Positions 17,026-24,695 of a stretch of 64,000 nt of DNA are shown piece by piece (the first letter of the stretch is position 1; every line of letters starts with the position of its first letter). A program made the position numbers and the translations under genes. The DNA is from Amycolatopsis nivea (GTDB lineage Bacteria > Actinomycetota > Actinomycetes > Mycobacteriales > Pseudonocardiaceae), in NCBI RefSeq assembly GCF_004522235.1, contig NZ_SDLT01000002.1, forward strand, positions 328,025 to 392,024. The letters are read 5' to 3'. Under the pieces are notes generated by a model that made no database searches, had not been told where the DNA came from, and saw nothing but the letters and a program-made list of their open reading frames with translations.

Positions 17026-17061
17026 CAAGGCCGCCGCCCGGAAACCCGGGTGGCGGCCTTG
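17026..17061. terminator. Bidirectional terminator between fadA2 and doxX-like gene
   Basis: Long hairpin: CAAGGCCGCC (17026-17035) pairs with GGCGGCCTTG (17052-17061), followed inward by a wobble pair and five more G:C pairs around a small A-rich loop. It lies between convergent genes. Confidence 0.85.
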
Positions 17062-17070
17062 TTCGCGCAC

Positions 17071-17577
17071 TCAGTCGGTAAGCGACTTCTCCGCGCGCTT
17101 GGCCAGCTTGTCGGCGCGCTTGCCCGCCTTCTTCGCCGCGCGCCGGGCCCGCCAGCCCAGCGACGGCTTGCCCGCGGTGTCGCTCGCGGCCAGCAGCAGC
17201 CCGCCGGCCAGCGACGCGTTCTTGAAGAACTGGATCTGCTGGGCCTGCTTCTCGCCCGGATCGGACAGCTGCCAGAACCGGTGCGCGGCCAGCGTCGTCG
17301 GCACCAGCGAGCCGAGCAGCGCCACGGCCGCCAGCCGCGGGGCCTTGCCGCTCGCCAGCGCGAGCCCGGCCCCGATCTTGACCGCCGCGTCGATCCGCAC
17401 CAGCGTGGCGGGATCGCGCGGGACCTGGTCCGGAACCAGGCCCTCGACCTTGTCGAAGGTCTCGGTGAGGAACGGTTCGGCCGCCTTCGCGTGGCCTTGG
17501 GTGTCACGCAGGGCACCGATGCCGCCCAACACGAAGATCGACGCGAGCAGTGGACGTGCCACCCGGCGCAGTATCAC
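17071..17577 (-). CDS. DoxX-family membrane protein
   Basis: 168 residues with about four hydrophobic helices (RPLLASIFVLGGIGAL at the N terminus, VKIGAGLALASG, AAVALLGSLVPTTLA, ASLAGGLLLAAS) and a long basic tail, KKAGKRADKLAKRAEKS. Fits the DoxX/DUF4267-like small membrane proteins linked to redox homeostasis, whose precise role is uncertain. Convergent with fadA2; its upstream region faces the CTAG-rich region before the MerR gene. Confidence 0.82.
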   Translation of the reverse strand: MILRRVARPLLASIFVLGGIGALRDTQGHAKAAEPFLTETFDKVEGLVPDQVPRDPATLVRIDAAVKIGAGLALASGKAPRLAAVALLGSLVPTTLAAHRFWQLSDPGEKQAQQIQFFKNASLAGGLLLAASDTAGKPSLGWRARRAAKKAGKRADKLAKRAEKSLTD

Positions 17578-17656
17578 GGTCTCGCCTCTCTGATCTGGAA
17601 TCCCTGGAGATGAACCTACAACCGGGATTGCCCGCCACGCTCCCCGCCGAACCGAG

Positions 17657-17712
17657 CTAGCGATACCTAGGCGAATATTGCTTTTATTCTAGATTCCCCT
17701 AGACAGTTCTAG
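17657..17712. promoter_or_regulatory. Phased CTAG array upstream of MerR gene
   Basis: Five CTAG tetramers at 17657, 17667, 17689, 17699 and 17709, spaced 10, 22, 10 and 10 bases, so all on one helix face. Three pairs form CTAG-N6-CTAG. The segment is locally AT-rich (AATATTGCTTTTATT). Similar clusters occur at 18595-18630 and 19879-19904. Likely cooperative protein-binding sites; the binding protein is unknown. Confidence 0.55.
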
Positions 17713-17724
17713 CGGACTTCGTGC

Positions 17725-17755
17725 TTGACCTTGCCGCTACGTCAACCTCTACCGT
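17725..17755 (+). promoter_or_regulatory. MerR-type promoter
   Basis: -35 TTGACC (17725-17730) and -10-like TACCGT (17750-17755) with a 19-bp spacer, the over-long spacing typical of MerR-activated promoters. A dyad TTGAC (17725-17729) / GTCAA (17741-17745) lies between them. The GTG start is only 8 bases after the -10, implying a leaderless autoregulated transcript. Confidence 0.65.
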
Positions 17756-17762
17756 CGAAGCC

Positions 17763-18521
17763 GTGGTCAGGACGGAATGGTCGATCCAGGACATCGCCCG
17801 GTCCGCGGGCACGACGAGCCGGACCCTGCGGCATTACGACGCCGTCGGGCTCCTGCCGCCGACGCGGATCGGCAGCAACGGCTACCGCTACTACGACGAG
17901 GACTCGCTCGTCCGGTTGCAGCGGATCCTGCTGCTGCGCGAACTGGGACTGGGTCTGCCCGCGATCGCCGAGGTGCTCGACGGCCAACGCGACGGCGCCG
18001 CGGCCCTCGAAACGCACCTGGCGCTGCTGGAGAAGGAGCGGCAGCGGATCGGGCGGCAGATCGAGTCCGTGCGGACCACGCTCCGGAAACTGAAGGGAGG
18101 TGAACAACTCATGGCAGAGGAAATGTTCGACGGGTTCGACCACACCCAGTACAAGGAAGAGGTCACCCAGCGCTGGGGCGCCGACGCCTACCGCAAGGGC
18201 GACCAGTGGTGGCGGTCGCTCTCCGAGGACGAGAAGAAGGCTTTCCAGCAGGAACAGCTGGACATCTCGGCCGCGTTCGGAGCCGCCCGCGAGGACGGCT
18301 ATGACGCTGGATCGGACGAGACGCAGGCTGTCACCGCACGGCTGCACGCCTGGTTGCTGCCCGCCGCGGGGACCGTCTCGAAGTGCTACTTCGCCGGTCT
18401 CGGGCAGATGTATGTCGACGACCCGCGGTACGGCTCGTACGACGAGAAGCACGGCCCCGGCACGGCCGAGTACATCCGCGACGCGATGAAGATCTACGCG
18501 GAGCGGAACCTGACGGACTAA
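17763..18521 (+). CDS. MerR-family regulator with TipAS ligand domain (TipAL-like)
   Basis: 252 residues from GTG 17763. Winged helix at residues about 3-72: WSIQDIARSAGTTSRTLRHYDAVGLLPPTRIGSNGYRYYDEDSLVRLQ. A coiled-coil dimer helix follows (ETHLALLEKERQRIGRQIESVR), then a TipAS-type antibiotic recognition domain (YKEEVTQRWGADAYRKGDQWWRSLSEDEKKAF ... GQMYVDDPRYGSYDEKHGPGTAEYIRDAMKIYAERN). In Streptomyces the TipAS domain binds thiopeptide antibiotics; the ligand here is unknown. The 19-bp spacer promoter suggests self-activation. Confidence 0.9.
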   Translation: MVRTEWSIQDIARSAGTTSRTLRHYDAVGLLPPTRIGSNGYRYYDEDSLVRLQRILLLRELGLGLPAIAEVLDGQRDGAAALETHLALLEKERQRIGRQIESVRTTLRKLKGGEQLMAEEMFDGFDHTQYKEEVTQRWGADAYRKGDQWWRSLSEDEKKAFQQEQLDISAAFGAAREDGYDAGSDETQAVTARLHAWLLPAAGTVSKCYFAGLGQMYVDDPRYGSYDEKHGPGTAEYIRDAMKIYAERNLTD

Positions 18522-18582
18522 CGCTCCGTCAGAAGGTGCGCTGGGGGTAAGGATGGACGGGGCTGCAGACCCGGCCATCCTT
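18510..18582 (+). terminator. Terminator hairpins after the MerR gene
   Basis: Two hairpins: CTGACGGA (18510-18517) with TCCGTCAG (18525-18532), overlapping the stop codon, and AAGGATGG (18549-18556) with CCATCCTT (18575-18582), which has further GGG/CCC pairing inside. No clear T-run follows. Confidence 0.6.
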
Positions 18583-18594
18583 CGGCGACACGCA

Positions 18595-18640
18595 CTAGCG
18601 GTATATGGCGGAATATCGGTCCAGCGCTAGATACCTCGAT
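18595..18640. promoter_or_regulatory. CTAG and GCGGWATAT repeats upstream of AAA ATPase
   Basis: CTAG at 18595 and 18627 (32 bases, about three turns) flank a direct repeat GCGGTATAT / GCGGAATAT (about 18599 and 18608). The GTG of the ATPase gene follows at 18652. Motif sharing with 17657-17712 and 19879-19935 suggests a common binding protein. Confidence 0.45.
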
Positions 18641-18651
18641 ACGGTGACAGA

Positions 18652-19842
18652 GTGGACCCCATCCGCAACCCCTTCGCGCCCGGCGCCGGGCAGCGGCCGC
18701 CCGAGCTGGCAGGCCGGGAAAGGGAGCTGAAGGCGTTCGAGGTCGTCCTCGAACGCGTCGCTCGCGGACGGCCGGAGCGCAGTCTCGTGCTGACCGGCCT
18801 GCGCGGGGTCGGCAAAACGGTGCTGCTGGGGGAGCTGCGGTCGATGGCCGTCCGGCACCGGTGGGGTGCGGGCAAGATCGAAGCGCGGCCGGACGCGGAA
18901 CTGCGGCGTCCCTTGTCGGCGGCGTTGCACCGGGCGATCCGCGACCTCGCCGTGCGGCATCGCGCGCCGGACCGGGTCGAGGAAGTGCTCGGGGTGCTGA
19001 AGGCGTTCGCGCTCAAGGCGAACAAGCCGGACGCGAAGCTGCGCGACCGCTGGCAGCCCGGCATCGACGTGCCCGCCGCGCAGGGCCGGGCCGATTCCGG
19101 CGACATCGAAATCGACCTGGTCGAGCTGTTCACCGACGTCGCCGAGCTGGCCGCGGACGTCGGCACCGGCGTCGCCCTGCTGATCGACGAGATCCAGGAT
19201 CTGCAGCCGGACGACGTCTCGGCGCTGTGCGCGGCTTGCCACGAGCTGTCGCAGTCCGGCGCGCCGCTGGTCGTGGTCGGGGCGGGGTTGCCGCACGTGC
19301 CCGCGGTGCTGTCGGCGTCGAAGTCGTACTCCGAGCGGCTCTTCCGTTACTCGCGCATCGACCGGCTCAGCCGCGAGGACGCCGACTACGCGGTGATGGC
19401 TCCGATCGAACGCGAGGACGCCGGGATCGAACCGGAGGCGCTCGACGCGCTGTTCGACGCGTCCGGCGGGTATCCGTATTTCATCCAGGCCTACGGCAAG
19501 GCCGCCTGGGACGCCGCGCCCGCCGACCCGATCACGGTCAAGGACGTGCAGGTCGCCGCGCCCGAGGCGGAGTCGGAGCTGGCGGTCGGGTTCTTCGGGT
19601 CGCGCTACGAACGCGCGACGCCCGCCGAACGCGAGTACCTGCTCGCGATGGCCGAGCTGACCCAAGGCCGCGACGAGGCCGCCGGCACCGCCGATGTGGC
19701 GGTTTACCTGGGGCGCAAGCCGTCGTCGTTGTCGCCGGCGCGCGACAGTCTCATGAAGAAAGGCCTGGTCTACTCCGCCGAACGCGGGCAGATCGCCTTC
19801 ACCGTGCCGCACTTCGGGCACTACCTGCTCGGCCGCGACTGA
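18652..19842 (+). CDS. AAA ATPase (Orc1/Cdc6-like architecture)
   Basis: 396 residues. Walker A GLRGVGKT near residue 48, a long central region, Walker B ALLIDEIQDL near 180, sensor-1-like VVVGAGLPHVPAVL and an arginine-rich sensor-2 region, then a C-terminal winged-helix-like segment (LTQGRDEAAGTADVAVYLGRKPSSLSPARDSLMKKGLVYSAERGQIAF). This matches the actinobacterial ATP-binding proteins with an orc1-like domain that are usually chromosomally solitary. Role unknown: DNA binding or a defence ATPase are both possible. GTG start, with no clear Shine-Dalgarno. Confidence 0.82.
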   Translation: MDPIRNPFAPGAGQRPPELAGRERELKAFEVVLERVARGRPERSLVLTGLRGVGKTVLLGELRSMAVRHRWGAGKIEARPDAELRRPLSAALHRAIRDLAVRHRAPDRVEEVLGVLKAFALKANKPDAKLRDRWQPGIDVPAAQGRADSGDIEIDLVELFTDVAELAADVGTGVALLIDEIQDLQPDDVSALCAACHELSQSGAPLVVVGAGLPHVPAVLSASKSYSERLFRYSRIDRLSREDADYAVMAPIEREDAGIEPEALDALFDASGGYPYFIQAYGKAAWDAAPADPITVKDVQVAAPEAESELAVGFFGSRYERATPAEREYLLAMAELTQGRDEAAGTADVAVYLGRKPSSLSPARDSLMKKGLVYSAERGQIAFTVPHFGHYLLGRD

Positions 19843-19878
19843 GCGGATCTTCCCTGCGCTACCGGTCTATGCGACCGC

Positions 19879-19935
19879 CTAGCTGGTTCTAGCGATTTTG
19901 CTAGATATCCGTAGAAGAAGTTAGCGCGTTAGCGG
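19879..19935. promoter_or_regulatory. CTAG/TTAGCG cluster downstream of AAA ATPase
   Basis: CTAG at 19879, 19889 and 19901 (spacing 10 and 12), the first pair forming CTAG-N6-CTAG; the string GTTCTAGCG at about 19887 recurs at 17707. Two TTAGCG follow at 19921 and 19929. The segment lies upstream of the promoter of the 49-residue protein gene. Confidence 0.5.
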
Positions 19936-20024
19936 TTTGTGACCGCCAACACGAGATCTGTCCGGTGGAGTCCAGGTGGCTGCCGATGATTATTCGGCAA
20001 GTGCCCCATGTCACCGTAGATTCG

Positions 20025-20054
20025 TTGGCTTCCTTGTGAAAAAAGGTGCATACT
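20025..20054 (+). promoter_or_regulatory. Promoter of the 49-residue protein gene
   Basis: -35-like TTGGCT (20025-20030), 18-bp spacer containing an A-run, -10-like CATACT (20049-20054). The surrounding 150 bases are clearly less GC-rich than the genome. Confidence 0.5.
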
Positions 20055-20098
20055 AGAGACACAGCCACCGAAGACCTCTGAAGGGGATGCAGAAGACA

Positions 20099-20248
20099 AT
20101 GAGCAACATCGCCGCCAAGCTCCGTGCCCGTCGCGCCGAGGCTCGCACTCGCCGGGCGCTGAACCGGGCGATCGACACCGCGGCCACCTCGACGGTCCGC
20201 CAGGAGCTCATCGCCCTCGCCCAGGCGCGTCAGCCGTTCATGCGCTGA
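20099..20248 (+). CDS. Small basic 49-residue protein, unknown function
   Basis: A short gene reading MSNIAAKLRARRAEARTR then RALNRAIDTAATSTV, ending QPFMR. ATG 20099 has GAAGGGG (20080-20086) about 12 bases upstream. About 11 basic against 3 acidic residues; helical, no Cys, no membrane segment. Codon third positions are strongly G/C, a plausible promoter precedes and a terminator-like hairpin follows at 20350, so it is probably real. It could be a nucleic-acid-binding or regulatory peptide; no family recognised. Confidence 0.7.
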   Translation: MSNIAAKLRARRAEARTRRALNRAIDTAATSTVRQELIALAQARQPFMR

Positions 20249-20349
20249 CCTGCACGGATAACCTGTTGGTGGGTCACTCACGCGAGTGATCTAGACCACA
20301 GCGAATCCTGGGTGTAACGCCGCGGAGAGCCGCGTCGATACCCACTACG

Positions 20350-20394
20350 ACCCCGTGATGCTGGCGGACCCCCGACCTGGCAGCATCACGGGGT
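20350..20394 (+). terminator. Terminator downstream of the small-protein gene
   Basis: Stem CCCCGTGATGCTG (20351-20363) with CAGCATCACGGGG (20381-20393), 17-base loop, followed by TTT. An outer A:T pair extends it. Confidence 0.8.
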
Positions 20395-20473
20395 TTCCAT
20401 ATGTCTGGACCATTTCGGCCGCTCGCCCACCACCGGGGGAATTCCCTTGCCCCGAGCGGGCGGCGGGGCGATG

Positions 20474-20498
20474 CTTGACTCAGTCAACGATCGAGTCA
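20474..20498. promoter_or_regulatory. Putative MarR operator/promoter
   Basis: TTGACT (20474-20479) and AGTCAA (20493-20498) form a spaced inverted repeat, with an inner TTGAC-TCA-GTCAA dyad at 20474-20486; TTGACT may be the -35. It lies just before the GTG start at 20510, an expected site for autoregulation. Confidence 0.55.
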
Positions 20499-20509
20499 AG
20501 GTGGTCCCC

Positions 20510-21439
20510 GTGCCGGATTCCGTCCTCACCGAACGCGTTGCCACGGTTCGCGCATTCAACCGGCTCTACACCGGCGTGATCGGTGTCCTCGACGAGGGAC
20601 CCGCCGACGCCGAATACTCGCTGAGCGAAGCGCGGGTGCTGTTCGAACTCGCCCAACAGGACCGGCTCCAGGTCAGTGATCTGCGCAAACGGCTGTCCCT
20701 CGACGGCGGCTACGCGAGCAGGCTGCTCGGCAGGCTGGAAACCCGCGGTCTCGTCACCCGGGAACGCTGCGCGGACGACGCGCGCCGCCAGCTCGTCGCG
20801 CTCACCGAGGAGGGCCGCGCCGCTTTCGCCGATCTCGACCACCGTTCGGCCAGCCAGATCGGCAGCCTGCTCGACCAGTTCGCGGACGCCGACCAGCGCC
20901 GTCTGCTCCGCGCGATGGGGACCATCACCGCACTCGTCGGCGAATCGGCGCCGGAACCGACGGTCACCCTGCGCGCGCCACGCCCGGGCGACCTCGGCTG
21001 GGTGGTGCACCGGCACGGTGCGTTGTACGCCGAGGAGTACGGCCTCGACGAACGCTTCGAAGCTCTCGTCGCGCGCGTGATCGCCGACTTCGCCGACCAC
21101 CGCGACGACCCGCGCCAAGCCGGCTGGATCGCCGAACTCGACGGAGAACGAGTCGGCAGTATTTTCTGCACCCCCGGCGACGAGGAAGGCACCGCGAAGC
21201 TCCGGCTGCTCCTGCTGGAACCGGCCGCGCGCGGACACGGTGTCGGCAAACGGCTGGTGCGGGAATGCGTCGAATTCGCCAGCGCGCAGGGGTATCGGTC
21301 GATGGAGCTGTGGACCCTGTCGCTGCTCGCCGCCGCGCGCGGGATCTACCGCAGTGCCGGGTTCGAACTCGTCGGCGAGGAAGAGACGGACGCGTTCGGG
21401 CCGTTGGTGACCGGCGAGACCTGGCGGCGGGAGTTATAG
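20510..21439 (+). CDS. MarR regulator fused to GNAT acetyltransferase
   Basis: 309 residues from GTG 20510 (AAGGTGG at 20498-20504). N-terminal MarR winged helix (about 1-145): LSEARVLFELAQQDRLQVSDLRKRLSLDGGYASRLLGRLETRGLVTRERCADDARRQLV. C-terminal GNAT domain (about 155-309) with the acetyl-CoA loop LLLEPAARGHGVGKRLVRECVEFA and a terminal SLLAAARGIYRSAGFELVGEE. Such fusions are common in actinomycetes; targets and acceptor are unknown. A start further upstream (ATG 20471) would place the palindrome inside coding sequence and is less likely. The next gene begins directly after the stop. Confidence 0.88.
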   Translation: MPDSVLTERVATVRAFNRLYTGVIGVLDEGPADAEYSLSEARVLFELAQQDRLQVSDLRKRLSLDGGYASRLLGRLETRGLVTRERCADDARRQLVALTEEGRAAFADLDHRSASQIGSLLDQFADADQRRLLRAMGTITALVGESAPEPTVTLRAPRPGDLGWVVHRHGALYAEEYGLDERFEALVARVIADFADHRDDPRQAGWIAELDGERVGSIFCTPGDEEGTAKLRLLLLEPAARGHGVGKRLVRECVEFASAQGYRSMELWTLSLLAAARGIYRSAGFELVGEEETDAFGPLVTGETWRREL

Positions 21440-21727
21440 ATGTTCGTCTTGTACTGCGCCGTGTGCGATCGCCGGACGTTGCTGGGCGTCGACGAGGTCG
21501 ACTGGGTCGAGAACCTGACGCGCGGCGTGATCTCGGTGTCCGGCCACTGCCCGCTGGGACACGACGCGGTCATCCTGACCGGCGACGCGTTCACCCCGCA
21601 CGCGGACCCGAGGTGTTTCGGGCCCGCGCCGCGAGTGTGGACGAAACCGGTGCACCGCCTGCGCGGCTGGCTGCGCACGAGGTTCCAGATGAGCCGCGAC
21701 CTGCCGGGCCCGTTCTATCGCTTCTGA
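21440..21727 (+). CDS. Small Cys/His-containing protein, unknown
   Basis: 95 residues beginning immediately after the MarR-GNAT stop (TAGATG), so translationally coupled. CAVC near the N terminus and CPLGHDAV about 30 residues later could form a zinc ribbon-like site. The C terminus is basic (RLRGWLRTRFQ). No family recognised. Its last 13 bases overlap the convergent AhpD-like gene. Confidence 0.65.
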   Translation: MFVLYCAVCDRRTLLGVDEVDWVENLTRGVISVSGHCPLGHDAVILTGDAFTPHADPRCFGPAPRVWTKPVHRLRGWLRTRFQMSRDLPGPFYRF

Positions 21728-22290
21728 CGCCCCATCAAGTAAAACTCCGGATTCGGCTTGAGCGCGGTCAGATGCGCGAGCCGGTTGGACATCGCGAACA
21801 ACGCGGTGATCGCGCCGACGTCCCAGATCTCGTCCTCGGTCAGTCCCGCCTCGCGGGCCGCCTCCAGATCGCCCTCGCCGAACAACGCGGACTCGTGGGA
21901 CAACGCCAACGCGAGATCGAGGATCGCCCGGCCGCGCTCGTCGAGTTCGACCTGCCACGGATTCGCCGCGACCTGGTCGGAGAGTTCGGGGTCCTTGGCG
22001 CGGATCCGCAGGATCGCTCCGTGCGCGACGATGCAGTAGGTGCAGTGGTTCGCGCCGGAGGTGGCTACGACGACGAGCTCGCGTTCGGCCTTGGTGAGTC
22101 CGCCTTCGCGTTCCATGAGCGCGTCGTGGTAGTCGAGGAAGGCCCGCAGCTCGGCCGGACGGTGGCCTAGGGCGCGGAAGATGTTCGGCGTGAAGCCGGA
22201 TTTCTCCGCGATGGCGCCGATGCGCTCGCGGAGATCGTCGGGAAGGTCTTCGAGTTCCGTCACGGGGAACCGGCTCACGGGGTTGGTCAT
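21715..22290 (-). CDS. Peroxidase-related AhpD/carboxymuconolactone decarboxylase-like protein
   Basis: 191 residues from ATG 22290 (upstream in-frame codons to 22350 are not conserved-looking). The redox motif is ANHCTYCIVAHG (CxxC plus downstream His), with GLTKAERELVVVATSGAN before it, the pattern of the AhpD-like uncharacterised peroxidase-related enzymes. It probably reduces peroxides via the CxxC pair. Helical fold; no partner AhpC nearby. Confidence 0.88.
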   Translation of the reverse strand: MTNPVSRFPVTELEDLPDDLRERIGAIAEKSGFTPNIFRALGHRPAELRAFLDYHDALMEREGGLTKAERELVVVATSGANHCTYCIVAHGAILRIRAKDPELSDQVAANPWQVELDERGRAILDLALALSHESALFGEGDLEAAREAGLTEDEIWDVGAITALFAMSNRLAHLTALKPNPEFYLMGRQKR

Positions 22291-22372
22291 GCCGCCCACG
22301 CTAACCCGCGCGGTTCGCGTACGGGAGGGGGTCGGATGCGCCCCGTTCACCCGGAAGGGGTTTGCTTACCCC

Positions 22373-23023
22373 GTGAACTGGACCGCGTACGTGGACGGTT
22401 ACTGCGAGCGCACCGCGCCCGGACTCTGGGGAGAGCCGCTCAACGACCTGGCCAACCTGGCCTTTCTCGTGGCCGCCGGGATGGTCTGGTGGCGGGCCGA
22501 CGGGCAGCGCGCCGGGCGGGTGCTCGCTGCGCTGATCGGGTTGATCTTCGTTGCCAGCAGCGTGTTCCACCTCGTCGCCACGCGGTGGGGAGCGGTCGCC
22601 GACTCCGCGGCCATCCTGGTCTTCACCTTGTTCTACGCCGCGGCCTTTCCCCGGGTGTTCTTGCGGGCGAAAGCCAAGTGGTCCTGGCTCGGGGCACCGG
22701 CGTTCCTGGCCGTCACCGGTGCGTCGGCGGCACTCGGCGGCGGGTTGTATCTGCCCGCACTGGCAGGGCTCGCTGGGTTCGCGATCGCGTTGGCGGTAAA
22801 GCGCGAGCCGTACTGGCTGCACTTCACGATGGCCGCCGCGGTGTTCGCGTTGTCGTTGTCCTTCCGGACTGTCGACGGAGTGATCTGCGGAGACTTCCCG
22901 GCGGGCACGCATTTCCTGTGGCATTTGCTCAACGCGGTCGTCCTGTACGTCGTCGCGAAGGCGATGATCGGCAAAACAGAAGAGGCCTCCGCGCCGGAAA
23001 CCGACGCGGAGGCCTCTGTCTAA
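22373..23023 (+). CDS. Ceramidase-like seven-helix membrane hydrolase
   Basis: 216 residues from GTG 22373. Starts VNWTAYVDGYCERTAPGLWGEPLNDLANLAFLVAAG, a signature of bacterial alkaline-ceramidase/PAQR-like membrane hydrolases. About seven hydrophobic helices; conserved Ser/His positions in VASSVFHLVATRW and GTHFLWHLLNAVV fit the zinc-site pattern. Substrate unknown (an amide lipid is inferred from family). GGAAGGGG at 22352 is a somewhat distant ribosome-binding site. The last 14 codons are built from a terminator hairpin (22981-23017). Confidence 0.78.
   Translation: MNWTAYVDGYCERTAPGLWGEPLNDLANLAFLVAAGMVWWRADGQRAGRVLAALIGLIFVASSVFHLVATRWGAVADSAAILVFTLFYAAAFPRVFLRAKAKWSWLGAPAFLAVTGASAALGGGLYLPALAGLAGFAIALAVKREPYWLHFTMAAAVFALSLSFRTVDGVICGDFPAGTHFLWHLLNAVVLYVVAKAMIGKTEEASAPETDAEASV
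22981..23017. terminator. Bidirectional terminator inside the 3' end of the ceramidase-like gene
   Basis: Perfect 13-bp stem AGAGGCCTCCGCG (22981-22993) and CGCGGAGGCCTCT (23005-23017) within coding sequence just before the stop at 23021-23023, followed by TAAAAAGG. It also serves the convergent symporter gene ending at 23031. Confidence 0.85.
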
Positions 23024-23030
23024 AAAGGAC

Positions 23031-24695
23031 TCAGTGCGCGCCGATCGGGCGCAGGTCCTTGTCGTGTTCGTCGGCGTGGTAGTCCTCGGGCGCGGTTTCG
23101 TCGTTGCCCGGGCTCCACTTCAGGGCCCGTGCGATGACCGAGACCACCGCGGCCACCACGATGTTCGCGATCAGGGCCACGAAACCGGGGTAGATCTGAA
23201 CCACGGCGAGTGCGGTGCCGCTGAACGGGTGCCAGCCGAAGATCGACAGGTTGCCCATGGCCAGCGCGGAACCGCCGAAGTGGAGTTTTCCGTTGGTGGG
23301 GTTGGGGATTCCGTACAGCATAATCAGGCCCCAGCCCATGCCGACGATCCAGCCGGCGATGAGGCCCGCCTTGTGGAACCAGCGCGTGTACAGGGCGATC
23401 GCCACCGCGGGCAGGGTCTGCAGGATCAGCACGCCGCCGATCAGCTGCAGGTCGATCGAGAACTGCGGGTCGATCAGGATGATCACCAGCACCGCACCCA
23501 GCTTGACCACCAGCGACGCCAGTTTGGCCTGCTTCGCCTCCTGCTTCGGCGTCGCGTCCTTGCGGATGTACTCCTTGTAGATGTTGCGCGTCCACAGGTT
23601 CGCCGCGGCGATCGACATGATCGCGGCGGGGACCAGTGCGCCGATGCCGATCGCGGCGAAGGCGATGCCCGCGAACCAGTTCGCGAACTGCGAGTCGAAC
23701 AGCAGCGGGACGATCGTGTTGCCGTCCGGCTTTCCGGTGGCGGCGTTCGTCAGCGGCTTGACGCCCGCCGAGATCGCGACGTAGCCCAGCAGCGCGAGCA
23801 GGCCCAGCACGAACGAGTAGGCAGGCAGCGCCACCATGTTCCGCTTGATCACGTTGCGGCCGCGCGAGGCGAGCACGCTCGTGAGCGAGTGCGGGTACAG
23901 GAACAGCGCGAGTGCCGAACCCAGCGCCAGCGTCGCGTACTGCAGCTGGTTGCTCGAGGTCAGCAGGATCGAACCGGACGGCTTGCCCGTCTTCGGATTC
24001 GGCTTGGCGAGCGTTTCCTTGGCGGTGTTGAAAATGTGGTCCCAGCCGCCGAGCTTCGAGGGCAGGTAGATGACCGCCACGATGATCACGATGTAGATCA
24101 GGATGTCCTTGACGAACGCGATCAGCGCGGGGGCCCGCAGGCCGGACTGATACGTGTAGAGCGCCAGGATCACGAACGCGATCAGCAGCGGCAGGTGCCC
24201 GACGATGCCGGAACCGTTGATGCCCATCGTGCGCAGCACGGCTTCCAGGCCGACCAGCTGCAACGCGATGTACGGCATGGTCGCGACGATGCCGGTGATC
24301 GCGACCAGCAGCGCCAGCGTCGGCGAACCGAAGCGGCCGCGGACGAAGTCGGCGGGGGTCACGTAGCCGCGCGAACGGCTGACCGACCACATGCGCAGCG
24401 CGGGCAGCAGGACGATCGGGTAGACGACGATCGTGTAGGGCAGCGCGTACAGGCCGAGCGCGCCGGCGCTGAACACGAGCGCGGGCACGGCGACGAAGGT
24501 GTACGCGGTGTAGAGGTCGCCGCCCAGCAGGAACCAGGTGATCCACGAACCGAACTTGCGGCCGCCGAGGCCCCATTCGTCGAGATGGTCGAGGCCGCCG
24601 CCGGCCTTCCACCGCGAGGCGACGAAGCCGAGCACGGTGACGACGACGAACAGGAACGCGAAGACGATGAGTTCGACCCACTGGATGTTGCTCAT
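23031..24695 (-). CDS. Sodium:solute symporter, monocarboxylate uptake permease (MctP-like)
   Basis: 554 residues, about 13 transmembrane segments. SSS-family blocks include GGRKFGSWITWFLLGGDLYTAYTF, YALPYTIVVYPIVLLPALRMWSVSRSRGYVTPADFVRGRFGSPTLALL and FLYPHSLTSVLASRGRNVIKRN. MctP-type permeases import short monocarboxylates such as lactate, pyruvate or acetate. The ATG overlaps the DUF3311 gene by 4 bases, the usual two-gene arrangement for this subfamily. PEP carboxykinase lies 6 kb away, consistent with growth on organic acids but not linked in an operon. Confidence 0.9.
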   Translation of the reverse strand: MSNIQWVELIVFAFLFVVVTVLGFVASRWKAGGGLDHLDEWGLGGRKFGSWITWFLLGGDLYTAYTFVAVPALVFSAGALGLYALPYTIVVYPIVLLPALRMWSVSRSRGYVTPADFVRGRFGSPTLALLVAITGIVATMPYIALQLVGLEAVLRTMGINGSGIVGHLPLLIAFVILALYTYQSGLRAPALIAFVKDILIYIVIIVAVIYLPSKLGGWDHIFNTAKETLAKPNPKTGKPSGSILLTSSNQLQYATLALGSALALFLYPHSLTSVLASRGRNVIKRNMVALPAYSFVLGLLALLGYVAISAGVKPLTNAATGKPDGNTIVPLLFDSQFANWFAGIAFAAIGIGALVPAAIMSIAAANLWTRNIYKEYIRKDATPKQEAKQAKLASLVVKLGAVLVIILIDPQFSIDLQLIGGVLILQTLPAVAIALYTRWFHKAGLIAGWIVGMGWGLIMLYGIPNPTNGKLHFGGSALAMGNLSIFGWHPFSGTALAVVQIYPGFVALIANIVVAAVVSVIARALKWSPGNDETAPEDYHADEHDKDLRPIGAH

